From VRUE01 sp963716245 (lineage in GTDB: Bacteria > Actinomycetota > Thermoleophilia > Solirubrobacterales > 70-9), in contig OY970300.1 in NCBI GenBank assembly GCA_963716245.1, forward strand, positions 496,001 to 560,000: 64,000 nt of DNA, in the 5' to 3' direction. Below are positions 57,552 through 64,000 of the stretch, piece by piece. Under the pieces are notes generated by a model that saw only the letters and a list, made by a program, of their open reading frames with translations, did not search any database and was not told the origin of the DNA. Each line of letters opens with the position of its first letter. Positions within the stretch are counted from its first letter, which is position 1. The translations under genes were made by a program, and so were the position numbers.

Positions 57552-60500
57552 TCAGCTCGCGGCGGCGCCGACAGCGTCGAGTTCTTCCTCGATCGCGGCC
57601 AGCAGCATCCTGGCGCCGATCTCCCGCGCCACCGTTGCCGCCTCCTCGAGCGTCTCACGCGCGTCCTCGCGACCGGCGGCGACCCGAGCCCGGCCCAGTG
57701 CCAGCAGGCAGCCCGGCATCGCCCACCGCATGCCGCGCTCGCGGGCCAGCTGCGCGGCCTCTTCGGCCAGCTTCATGCCCTCCTCGACACGGCCGACGCC
57801 GGTCAGCGCCTGGGCGCGCAGCGCCGCGCGCCAGGACTCCATCTCCCCGCCGTTGCCCATCGCCTCGCGGTAGATCCGCTCCGCCGACTCGAATGACTCC
57901 AGCGCCGCGGCATGGTCCTCCGCCGCCAGCTGCGTCCAGCCGAGGTTGGCGACGGCCAAGGTGCGGGAGAAGACGTCGCCGAGCCGCTCGGTCAGCTCGC
58001 AGTTGCGGCGCGCCAGCGCCAGACCCGCCTCGACGTCTCCCCGCAGGGCGTGCAGCGAGGCGAGGTTGCTGCGCGTCCAGCTCGCCGTCTCCGGATCGCC
58101 CTGCTCGGTGGCGATCCGCAGCGCCGTGTTGAGCAGCTCCTCGGCCTCGTCGAGCTGGGCGCGCTCGCGGCGGATCAGCCCTTTGCCGCTGTAGGCCCAG
58201 GCGACCGGGGAGCCGATCACGATCCCCGCGCCGACGGAGGGGTCGTTGCCGGCCAGCTCCAGCGTTTCGTCGAGCCCCGCTTCGAAGGCGTCGAAGTCCC
58301 CGGCGCAGAGGTAGGCGTAGGCGCAGGCGCCTCGCACGGCCACGCGCAGGTGCAGGTCCCCGGATTCGTCGGCGAGGCGGTTCGACGCCTTGCCCGCCTC
58401 GATCCACTCGTCGGCACGGTGCGGATGGCCCGGCCGCGCCTCGCTCATCCGCAGCAGGGTGAGGGCGCGCAGGTCGCCGCTGCGGGTCGCGATCTCGTCC
58501 GCTTCGGCTTTCAGGCGCGCTTCCTCGTCGGGGTTCATGCCGAGCCGCCAGGCGAGGTCGAGCAGCTGCAACCGTGAGGCGACCGACAGCGCGGCGCTCT
58601 CCTCGTCCTCCTCGAGCTCGGGGGCGAGTTCCATCACGGTGCGCCAGAGCCGCTGCGCCTCGCGCGGCTGGCTGTGGCCGGCCCAGAAGGCGGCCCGCGC
58701 CGACCAGCGCGCCGCCTCCCGCGTCTCGCCGCCTTTCTGGAGGTGGTGGGCGACCAGCGCGGCCAGCTCGTCGTGCCGGTCGGGGTTGGCCTCGACCAGC
58801 GCCCAGGCGGTCGCCGTGTGCAGTGGACGGCGCTGTTCGGCCAGCTGGCTGCCGTAGGTGACCTCGCGGGTCAACGGGTGGCGGAAGGCGAGCACCCGCT
58901 CGGGATAGAGCTCGGCCTCGTAGAGGAAGCCGGCGTCGATCAGCTCGCGCAGCTGCTCCTCGATCGCCTCCGGGTCGGCGCCGGCGACGCGGGCGAGCGT
59001 GCGCTCGGGCACCTCCTTGCCTGCGACCGACGCCGCCTGCAGCAGGGCCTTGGCTGCCGGATCGAGGCGGTCGATCCGCGCCGCGAGCACGGCCTGGACG
59101 GTGGCGGGCACTCCCGTGTCCTCGACCGGCTGCGCCAACCGGTAGGAGCCGCGCTCGCCCTCCAGGTTGCCGGCCTCGACCAGCGCCCTGACGATCTCCT
59201 CGATGAAGAACGGGTTGCCCGCCGTGCGCTCGTGGATCAGGTCGGCGAGCCCGTCTAGCGAGGGGTCCTCGCCGGCGAGGTCGCGCAGCAGCTCGCGGGT
59301 GTCGCCGGGCCCAAGCGGCTCGAGCACGACCTGGGTGTAGGGGCCGTGGTCGTGCTCCGCCGCCTCGGCCGGCACGCCTTCGGGCCGGTAGTTGACGACG
59401 ACCAGAGTTTTCGTGCCCGTGACCGCGGCGAGCAGCTCGCCGAGCAGCGCTTTGCTGGGCTCGTCGAGCCAGTGCAGATCCTCGATCACGGCGACGATCG
59501 GCTCGCGCCGGTTGGGCGCCTGGACCAACCGGCAGACGAGGCCCTGCAGGGCGCGCTGCCGTGCCTCGGCACTGAGCTGGGGGAGGGGACGGTCGGGGTC
59601 GGGCACGCCGAGGAAGTCGAACAGCAGGGGAAGGTCGTCGACGAAGGTGGGGTCGAGCAGAAGGACCCGGCCGGCGATCTTCTCGCGGACGATCCGCTCC
59701 CGGTCGGAGTCGAGGATCCCGAAGTAGGAGCGCAGCAGCTGCAGGATCGGCATGAAGGGCGTCTCGCGGCCGTGCGCCTGCGCCTGCGCCTCGTAGACGT
59801 CGATGCCCTCGCGCCGCGTCCGTTCGGCGAACTCGTGGCAGAGCCGGCTCTTGCCGACACCGGGCTCGGCGACGACGCCGACGGCGCACCCGCTGCCCTG
59901 CTTCGCCCGTTCGAGCGCCGACTCCAGAGCCTCAATCTCATCCTCGCGGCCGACGAAGCGCGAGAAGCCGCGCTCGCGCGAGAGGTCGAGCCGCGAGCGA
60001 GCCGAGCCGACCCCGGCCAGCTCGAAGACCCGCACCGGCCGGCTGGCGCCCTTGATCTCGAACTCGCCGAGGTCCTTCAGGTCGAAGAAGCCGCGCGCCA
60101 GCTCCGCCGCCGCCTCGGTCAGGTACGCCTTGCCCGGCTCGGCGAGGGCCTCCATCCGCTGCGCCAAGCCCACGGTGTGGCCGATCGCCGTGTACTCGCT
60201 GTCGCCCTCGGCGCCGATCGCCCCCGCGACGACCTCGCCCGAGTTGATCCCGATCCGGGCCGAGAAGCTGAGGCCGTGCCTGCGACGCAGCTCGGCCGCG
60301 TACTCGGAGATGTCGTCGAGCATCCGCAGCGCCGCGTAACAGGCGCGCCGCACGTGGTCCTCGTGGGCCACGGGAGCGCCGAAGACGGCCATGATCCCGT
60401 CCCCGGTGAACTTGTCGACGGTGCCCTCGAAGCGGTGCACCTCGTCGGCGAGGATCGTGAAGAAGCCCTGCATGATCCCCCGCCACTGCTCGGGGTCCTG

Positions 60501-60596
60501 CTGCTCGGCAAGGTCCATCGAGCCCTTGACGTCGGCGAACAGCACGGTGACCTGCTTGCGCTCGCCGTCAGCCTCGATGCGCTGGGGATCGGTCAC
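57552..60596 (-). CDS. Class III nucleotide cyclase-AAA ATPase-TPR regulator
   Basis: A 1014-residue protein. Residues 1-185 are a class III adenylate/guanylate cyclase domain: VTVLFADVKGSMDL (Asp22), FEGTVDKFTGDGIMAVFG (Lys62, Asp66) and ARIGINSGEVVAGAIG. Residues ~210-500 are an ATPase domain with Walker A AEPGVGKSRL (~243) and IEDLHWLDEPSKALL. The rest is TPR-like helices (repeats of ALxxAxxxxxxxGD). It probably couples a sensed signal to cyclic nucleotide output. The start is GTG. Confidence 0.9.
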   Translation of the reverse strand: MTDPQRIEADGERKQVTVLFADVKGSMDLAEQQDPEQWRGIMQGFFTILADEVHRFEGTVDKFTGDGIMAVFGAPVAHEDHVRRACYAALRMLDDISEYAAELRRRHGLSFSARIGINSGEVVAGAIGAEGDSEYTAIGHTVGLAQRMEALAEPGKAYLTEAAAELARGFFDLKDLGEFEIKGASRPVRVFELAGVGSARSRLDLSRERGFSRFVGREDEIEALESALERAKQGSGCAVGVVAEPGVGKSRLCHEFAERTRREGIDVYEAQAQAHGRETPFMPILQLLRSYFGILDSDRERIVREKIAGRVLLLDPTFVDDLPLLFDFLGVPDPDRPLPQLSAEARQRALQGLVCRLVQAPNRREPIVAVIEDLHWLDEPSKALLGELLAAVTGTKTLVVVNYRPEGVPAEAAEHDHGPYTQVVLEPLGPGDTRELLRDLAGEDPSLDGLADLIHERTAGNPFFIEEIVRALVEAGNLEGERGSYRLAQPVEDTGVPATVQAVLAARIDRLDPAAKALLQAASVAGKEVPERTLARVAGADPEAIEEQLRELIDAGFLYEAELYPERVLAFRHPLTREVTYGSQLAEQRRPLHTATAWALVEANPDRHDELAALVAHHLQKGGETREAARWSARAAFWAGHSQPREAQRLWRTVMELAPELEEDEESAALSVASRLQLLDLAWRLGMNPDEEARLKAEADEIATRSGDLRALTLLRMSEARPGHPHRADEWIEAGKASNRLADESGDLHLRVAVRGACAYAYLCAGDFDAFEAGLDETLELAGNDPSVGAGIVIGSPVAWAYSGKGLIRRERAQLDEAEELLNTALRIATEQGDPETASWTRSNLASLHALRGDVEAGLALARRNCELTERLGDVFSRTLAVANLGWTQLAAEDHAAALESFESAERIYREAMGNGGEMESWRAALRAQALTGVGRVEEGMKLAEEAAQLARERGMRWAMPGCLLALGRARVAAGREDARETLEEAATVAREIGARMLLAAIEEELDAVGAAAS

Positions 60597-60644
60597 GGAT
60601 CTCCAATCGTACGTCCCGTTCGCTCATATACTGGTGGGCACCGA

Positions 60645-60660
60645 TTGACTGGTCAGTCAA
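60645..60660. promoter_or_regulatory. TetR-type operator in the divergent cyclase/nitrilase region
   Basis: TTGACTGGTCAGTCAA is a perfect palindrome (TTGACTG, GT, CAGTCAA). It lies 13 bases after a TATACT (60627-60632) that could be a -10 element for the nitrilase-TetR operon. The TetR gene at 61613 is the natural candidate to bind it, giving autorepression. Confidence 0.6.
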
Positions 60661-60672
60661 CCAGCCTTTCCG

Positions 60673-60709
60673 GTGCTCTTTTTGTACCCATGGCGGACGA
60701 AAAGAGCAC
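60673..60709. repeat. Hairpin, CCGGTGCTC class, before the nitrilase gene
   Basis: GTGCTCTTTTTGT (60673-60685) pairs with ACGAAAAGAGCAC (60697-60709) at 12 of 13 around the 11-base loop ACCCATGGCGG. Arm and loop match 37932-37976. Its loop ATG (60690) is in frame with the nitrilase. Confidence 0.75.
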
Positions 60710-60734
60710 GGGAAGGAGGGTGAGAAGGGACACA

Positions 60735-61613
60735 ATGCGCGTAGCGGCAGTACAGCTCAACTCGACGGGGGACAAGGCGCGGAACCTGGCCGCCGCCGAG
60801 CGACTCGTGCGCGCCGCGGCCTCGGACGGCGCGGAGCTTGTCGCGCTGCCCGAGAAGTGGAACCTGCTCGCCCCCGGGGAGGAGATGGCGGCCGGGGCGG
60901 AGCCGCTCGACGGGCCCAGCCTCACCGCTGCCCGGGGCTGGGCACGCGATCTGGGCATCCACCTGCTCGCCGGCAGCATCGCCGAGCGGGGCGAGGAGGG
61001 GGGGAAGGCGTTCAACACCTCGGTCCTGATCGGTCCCGATGGGGACGACCTCGCCCGCTACCGCAAGATCCACATGTTCGACGTCGAAGCCGGCGGGGTC
61101 GAGTACCGCGAGTCCGAGCACGAGGAGCCGGGGGGTGAGATCGTCACCGCGCCGCTCGGCGGTGAGCTCGCGGATATCACTCTCGGCCTCAGCGTCTGTT
61201 ACGACCTCCGCTTCCCAGAGCTGTACCGGATCCTCGCCGTGCGCGGCGCCCGGCTGATCGCGGTCCCGTCGGCCTTCACCCTCGCCACCGGCCGCGACCA
61301 CTGGGAGGTGCTGCTGCGGGCGCGCGCGATCGAGAACCAGGCCTTCGTGATCGCCCCCAACCAGGTCGGCGAGGCGGCGCCGCACTACAGCTCCTACGGG
61401 CGCTCGGCGATCGTCGACCCGTGGGGCGTCGTGCTCGCCGTCGCCCCCGACGAGGAGTGCTTCGTCAGCGCCGACCTCGACCTGGCGGCCCAGGACCGTG
61501 TGCGCGAGACGCTTCCCTCGCTCGCCAACCGGCGCCCGCAGGCCTACGAGCCGCTGAACGAGATGAGCGCGGGACTCTTCGGTCGCCGCCGGCCCCTGGA
61601 GGCGATCGCCTGA
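60735..61613 (+). CDS. Carbon-nitrogen hydrolase (nitrilase superfamily)
   Basis: A 292-residue hydrolase. The catalytic triad is Glu40 in LVALPEKWN, Lys ~112 in YRKIHMFD, and Cys ~155 in SVCYDLRFPEL. The RDHWEVLLRARAIENQAFVI segment supports the omega-amidase/NIT2-like group, although other amides are possible. ATG 60735 follows GAAGGAGGG. An in-frame ATG at 60690, in the hairpin loop, would add 15 residues. The stop overlaps the TetR start by one base. Confidence 0.92.
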   Translation: MRVAAVQLNSTGDKARNLAAAERLVRAAASDGAELVALPEKWNLLAPGEEMAAGAEPLDGPSLTAARGWARDLGIHLLAGSIAERGEEGGKAFNTSVLIGPDGDDLARYRKIHMFDVEAGGVEYRESEHEEPGGEIVTAPLGGELADITLGLSVCYDLRFPELYRILAVRGARLIAVPSAFTLATGRDHWEVLLRARAIENQAFVIAPNQVGEAAPHYSSYGRSAIVDPWGVVLAVAPDEECFVSADLDLAAQDRVRETLPSLANRRPQAYEPLNEMSAGLFGRRRPLEAIA

Positions 61614-62218
61614 TGGCCTCGAAAGCAGCGCCCCCCGTCGACAAGCGCCGCCAGATCCTCGACGCGGCGATCCGCGTCTTCGCCCGCCAGGGCTTCCACG
61701 CCACCCGCGTCGCCGACATCGCCGACGAGGCGGGGGTCGCCTACGGGCTCGTCTACCACTACTTCAAGTCGAAGGAGGAGGTGCTGAACGAGCTGTTCAG
61801 CGAGCGCTGGTCGCTGCTGCTGGCTGCGATCGACGAGGCCGACCGCAGCGAGGCGGCGCCGCGCGCGAAGCTCGAGGCGGTCGCCGGCTTCATCGTCGAC
61901 TCCTACCGGCACGACCCGGAGCTGATGAAGGTGATCATCGTCGAGGTGACCCGCGCCGCCAACTCCTTCGGCCGCACCCACCTGCCGGAGATCCGCCGCG
62001 CCTACGACTCGATCGCCAAGATCGTTGCGGGCGGGCAGGAGCAGGGTGTCTTCCGCGCCGACATCGACCCGAACTTCGCCTCGATGTCCTTCTACGGGGC
62101 GATCGAGCAGCTGCTCTCGGGCTGGATCTTCGAGCTGATTCCCGCCGGCGACGGTGACTTCGACGACGCAAAGGCTCTTGTCGTGGGGACGATCTGCGAC
62201 GGGCTGGAGCCTCGATAG
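61613..62218 (+). CDS. TetR-family transcriptional regulator
   Basis: A 201-residue regulator. The helix-turn-helix is ILDAAIRVFARQGFHATRVA to YGLVYHYFKSKEEVLNELF, within residues 14-62. The C-terminal ligand domain resembles the FadR-like fatty-acid-responsive group by its helix spacing, but the ligand is unknown. It is co-translated with the nitrilase and likely binds the palindrome at 60645-60660. Confidence 0.93.
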   Translation: MASKAAPPVDKRRQILDAAIRVFARQGFHATRVADIADEAGVAYGLVYHYFKSKEEVLNELFSERWSLLLAAIDEADRSEAAPRAKLEAVAGFIVDSYRHDPELMKVIIVEVTRAANSFGRTHLPEIRRAYDSIAKIVAGGQEQGVFRADIDPNFASMSFYGAIEQLLSGWIFELIPAGDGDFDDAKALVVGTICDGLEPR

Positions 62219-62234
62219 GTAAGGTCGGGCTTTG

Positions 62235-62369
62235 ATGGACAAAGAGATCACGAAGCGACTGGTGTGGAGCGGCCTGCTGGCCGCCAGCGGCGCGGCCGCC
62301 AGCATCGTCGCGACCCGACTCGCCGCAATCGTCTTCCGCCGCCTCTACGACGAGGATCCCCCCGAGTAG
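62235..62369 (+). CDS. 44-residue membrane-associated small protein
   Basis: ATG 62235 to TAG 62367-62369. The product MDKEITKRLVWSGLLAASGA plus ASIVATRLAAIVFRRLYDED and PPE has one hydrophobic helix with charged ends. It resembles the short DUF4235-like proteins that precede holin-X and DUF3618 genes in actinobacteria. It starts 16 bases after the TetR stop. Confidence 0.7.
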   Translation: MDKEITKRLVWSGLLAASGAAASIVATRLAAIVFRRLYDEDPPE

Positions 62370-62371
62370 CC

Positions 62372-62797
62372 ATGCCCGAGCCGATCTCGCCACCGCCCGA
62401 GCCCGACCGCAAGTCGGTCGGCGAGCTCCTCGCCGACGTCACCGAAGGGGCGTCCTCGCTCGTCCGCGAGGAGATCGAGCTGGCGAAGACGGAGGTTTCC
62501 GAAAAAGTCGGCAGCATCCTGCGCGGCTCCGTCGTCGGCATCGCCGCCGGCACCTTCGCCTTCCTCGCCCTGATCCTCGCGATGCACGGGATCGCCTGGC
62601 TGATCAACGACCTCTTCTTCGAGGACGAGGTCTGGCCCGGCTACTTCATCGAGGCAGCCTTCTTCCTGCTGGTCGCCGGCATCGCCGGCCTCGTCGCCTA
62701 CCGCGCCGTCCAGAAGGGCGCCCCGCCGGTGCCCGAGCAGGCGATCGAGGAGGCGAAGCGGACCAGGGCCGTGCTCCAAGGGGAGCCGCAGCGATGA
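62372..62797 (+). CDS. Phage holin-X-like/DUF1469-type membrane protein
   Basis: A 141-residue protein. VGELLADVTEGASSLVREEI and ELAKTEVSEKVGSILRGSVV precede two membrane helices (GIAAGTFAFLALILAMHGIA; AFFLLVAGIAGLVAYRAVQK). Despite the holin name, these are chromosomal actinobacterial proteins, not phage lysis proteins. It overlaps the DUF3618 gene (ATGA). Confidence 0.85.
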   Translation: MPEPISPPPEPDRKSVGELLADVTEGASSLVREEIELAKTEVSEKVGSILRGSVVGIAAGTFAFLALILAMHGIAWLINDLFFEDEVWPGYFIEAAFFLLVAGIAGLVAYRAVQKGAPPVPEQAIEEAKRTRAVLQGEPQR

Positions 62798-63006
62798 ACG
62801 GTCGCTCCTCGGCGCAGATCCGCGCCGACATCGAGGCCCAGCGCCGCGAGCTCGGCACCTCGGTCGAAGCCCTGCGCTTCCGCGTCGCGGAGCTGACCGA
62901 CTGGCGCCGCCAGGTCCATGAGCACCGCAGCCAACTGGTCGCCGGCGCCGCCGTCGCCGGCTTCGTCGTCGGCGTGATGGCCCTGCGCCGCCGCCGCCGC
63001 TCCTAG
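62794..63006 (+). CDS. DUF3618 family protein
   Basis: A 70-residue protein: SAQIRADIEAQRRELGTSVE, then LTDWRRQVHEHRSQLVAGAA and one C-terminal membrane helix with an Arg-rich end. DUF3618 is typical of actinobacteria and clusters with holin-X-type genes. The trio 62235-63006 is probably one operon acting at the cell envelope. Confidence 0.88.
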   Translation: MNGRSSAQIRADIEAQRRELGTSVEALRFRVAELTDWRRQVHEHRSQLVAGAAVAGFVVGVMALRRRRRS

Positions 63007-63063
63007 CCCGCAGCGGCCTCGTCGAAGCACCTCCCTTGACAGGGCGACTTCCGCTGCGCTGAC

Positions 63064-63081
63064 GCGGGTTTTGCGACCCGC
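63064..63081. terminator. Small hairpin downstream of the DUF3618 gene
   Basis: GCGGGT (63064-63069) pairs with ACCCGC (63076-63081) around TTTGCG. It lies 58 bases after the stop and before the NHL-gene promoter. A six-base stem is weak evidence. Confidence 0.35.
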
Positions 63082-63106
63082 CCTGGCCTCATACCGTTCT
63101 CGTTCC

Positions 63107-63136
63107 TTGACAAAGATGAACTCGTATGTTTATCCT
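63107..63136 (+). promoter_or_regulatory. Sigma-70-like promoter for the NHL-repeat gene
   Basis: TTGACA (63107-63112) and TATCCT (63131-63136) are separated by 18 bases, about 130 bases upstream of the NHL gene's GTG. A TTGACCGGTC-type half-palindrome follows at 63185-63200. This is the only clear housekeeping-type promoter I noted. Confidence 0.45.
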
Positions 63137-63269
63137 TGCCCAGCCGTTTGGGAACGCGTTTGTTAGTTCAGGGAACTGACTCGTTTGACCGGTCGGCTAA
63201 CCACAGGGAAATGCCCAGGGAGGACCGCTCCGGCGGTCGGCAGGGGCAGAGGACAAGGAGAAGAGCTAC

Positions 63270-64000
63270 GTGAGACGCCACGCGAAGGCACTTGTTGCCA
63301 TTACGGCACTGTTCGTCCTGCTTGGTGCCTCGAGCGCCTTCGCTCTGCAGACGCATGAGCAGGGAGAAGACGTCAAAACGGCCGATGTCCCGGGCGGCGT
63401 CTGCTGCTTCGCGGGCCTCGCCGTCGACTCCAGCGGCGGCGACCTCTACGCCGCCGACCAGTTCGATCCCAATACCTTCGCCTTCGGCAAGCTGCACCGC
63501 TTCAACGCGGACGGCAGCTACGACGCCTCCTTCGACGTCGAGGAATCGCTCGGCGAACCTCAAGACGTCGCCGTCGACAACTCCGGCACTGCCTCCGACG
63601 GGCGGATCTACGTCACCGATTCGGCCAACAACAGGGTGGTCGCGATCGACGGAAGCGGGGCTCTCGTCGCCGCCTTCGGCACGGGCGGGCGGATCAACGG
63701 GGTCGAAGACTCAGCCGGTGACCCCGACGCGCTGCCCTCGCCCTTCACCTCCTTCTCGCGTCCCTGCGGCCTGGCGGTGGACCGGGGCAACGCCAACCTC
63801 TTCGTCGCCGACCAGTTCAACAACCGGATCTGGATCTTCGACTCCTCCGGGGCCCTCGTCGGCGAAATCGCCGACCCCTCCCTGAACGGCCCCTGCGGGA
63901 TGGCCTTCTCCTCCACCGGGCGCCTCTACGTCAGGAACGCCTTCGACGGCAAGGTCCTGCGCTTCGTCCGTACCGGCGCGACCACCTATGAGTTCGGCTC
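63270..64000 (+). CDS. Secreted NHL-repeat beta-propeller protein (3' end outside the window)
   Basis: GTG 63270 follows AAGGAG and opens a frame that stays open to the window end (at least 243 codons). Residues 1-26 (RRHAKALVAITALFVLLGAS, then SAFA) are a signal peptide with a likely cleavage after Ala26. NHL-type blades follow: AGLAVDSSGGDLYAADQFD, PQDVAVDNSGTASDGRIYVT, GLAVDRGNANLFVADQFNNR and GMAFSSTGRLYVRN. Such proteins are frequent in this lineage. Function is probably in the envelope or outside the cell. Confidence 0.85.
   Translation, partial: MRRHAKALVAITALFVLLGASSAFALQTHEQGEDVKTADVPGGVCCFAGLAVDSSGGDLYAADQFDPNTFAFGKLHRFNADGSYDASFDVEESLGEPQDVAVDNSGTASDGRIYVTDSANNRVVAIDGSGALVAAFGTGGRINGVEDSAGDPDALPSPFTSFSRPCGLAVDRGNANLFVADQFNNRIWIFDSSGALVGEIADPSLNGPCGMAFSSTGRLYVRNAFDGKVLRFVRTGATTYEFG

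Noticed and set aside
62372..62797. Prophage lysis gene (holin name)
   Set aside because: No other phage genes are near; the gene belongs to a chromosomal actinobacterial membrane family next to DUF3618.

Overview
The window is G+C-rich, densely coded actinobacterial DNA, with most gaps under 150 bases and many 1-4 base start/stop overlaps. Gene content (RsbA/RsbU/RsbW-type partner switch with a SigB/SigF-type sigma factor, DUF6766, DUF3618, a holin-X-like membrane protein, a secreted NHL-repeat protein, acyl-CoA catabolism) suggests the class Thermoleophilia, for example Solirubrobacterales. The taxonomic call is inference. I saw no rRNA, tRNA, CRISPR array or transposase. No stretch over 300 bases lacks a gene; the longest gap (63007-63269) holds a hairpin and a promoter.

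Layout. 0-6.1 kb: sulfotransferase, a HicB-like ORF, a UdgX-type uracil-DNA glycosylase, topoisomerase IB, an RsbA-like anti-sigma regulator, a GAF-PP2C phosphatase and an NTF2-like protein. 6.2-17.2 kb: a nine-gene, translationally coupled glycan operon that makes an activated heptose (GmhB and GmhA domains fused to glycosyltransferases, plus HldE) with two GT9 enzymes, other glycosyltransferases and a carbamoyltransferase. 17.3-19.1 kb: small membrane proteins and an epimerase-like protein. 19.2-21.3 kb: STAS antagonist, RsbW-like kinase and sigma factor. 21.5-25.9 kb: superoxide dismutase, GMC oxidoreductase-rubredoxin-LemA, a Nudix hydrolase. 26-35 kb: a DUF4258/DUF2283 pair, biotin genes bioA and bioB-F-D, a desaturase with its reductase, an MFS exporter. 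35-38.7 kb: four genes carrying seven single-base frameshifts. 38.7-47.2 kb: glycerol kinase, acyltransferase, lactonase-like, SDR and other housekeeping genes. 47.3-49.2 kb: an AT-richer island with a PEBP-like lipoprotein and a TIR-like/deoxyribosyltransferase-like protein. 49.3-57.5 kb: an acyl-CoA catabolic cluster with a MerR regulator. 57.5-64 kb: a cyclase-ATPase-TPR regulator, nitrilase-TetR, a small envelope gene trio and the start of an NHL-repeat protein.

Two cross-cutting signals stand out. First, five intergenic sites match GTTT-N15-17-GGGTA, the promoter type read by SigB/SigF sigma factors. They precede the sulfotransferase, the UdgX/topoisomerase/regulator operon, the heptose operon, the RsbW-like gene and, on the minus strand, the sigma gene itself. 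This suggests the window encodes a stress sigma factor, its switch and part of its regulon. Second, there is a family of long intergenic hairpins (10.4, 18.0, 24.6, 31.9, 32.6, 37.9, 46.0, 54.6, 56.8 and 60.7 kb). Several share arm sequences in pairs and five carry an apical RTGGnGG-like motif. Some lie in divergent promoter regions, so they are not ordinary terminators.
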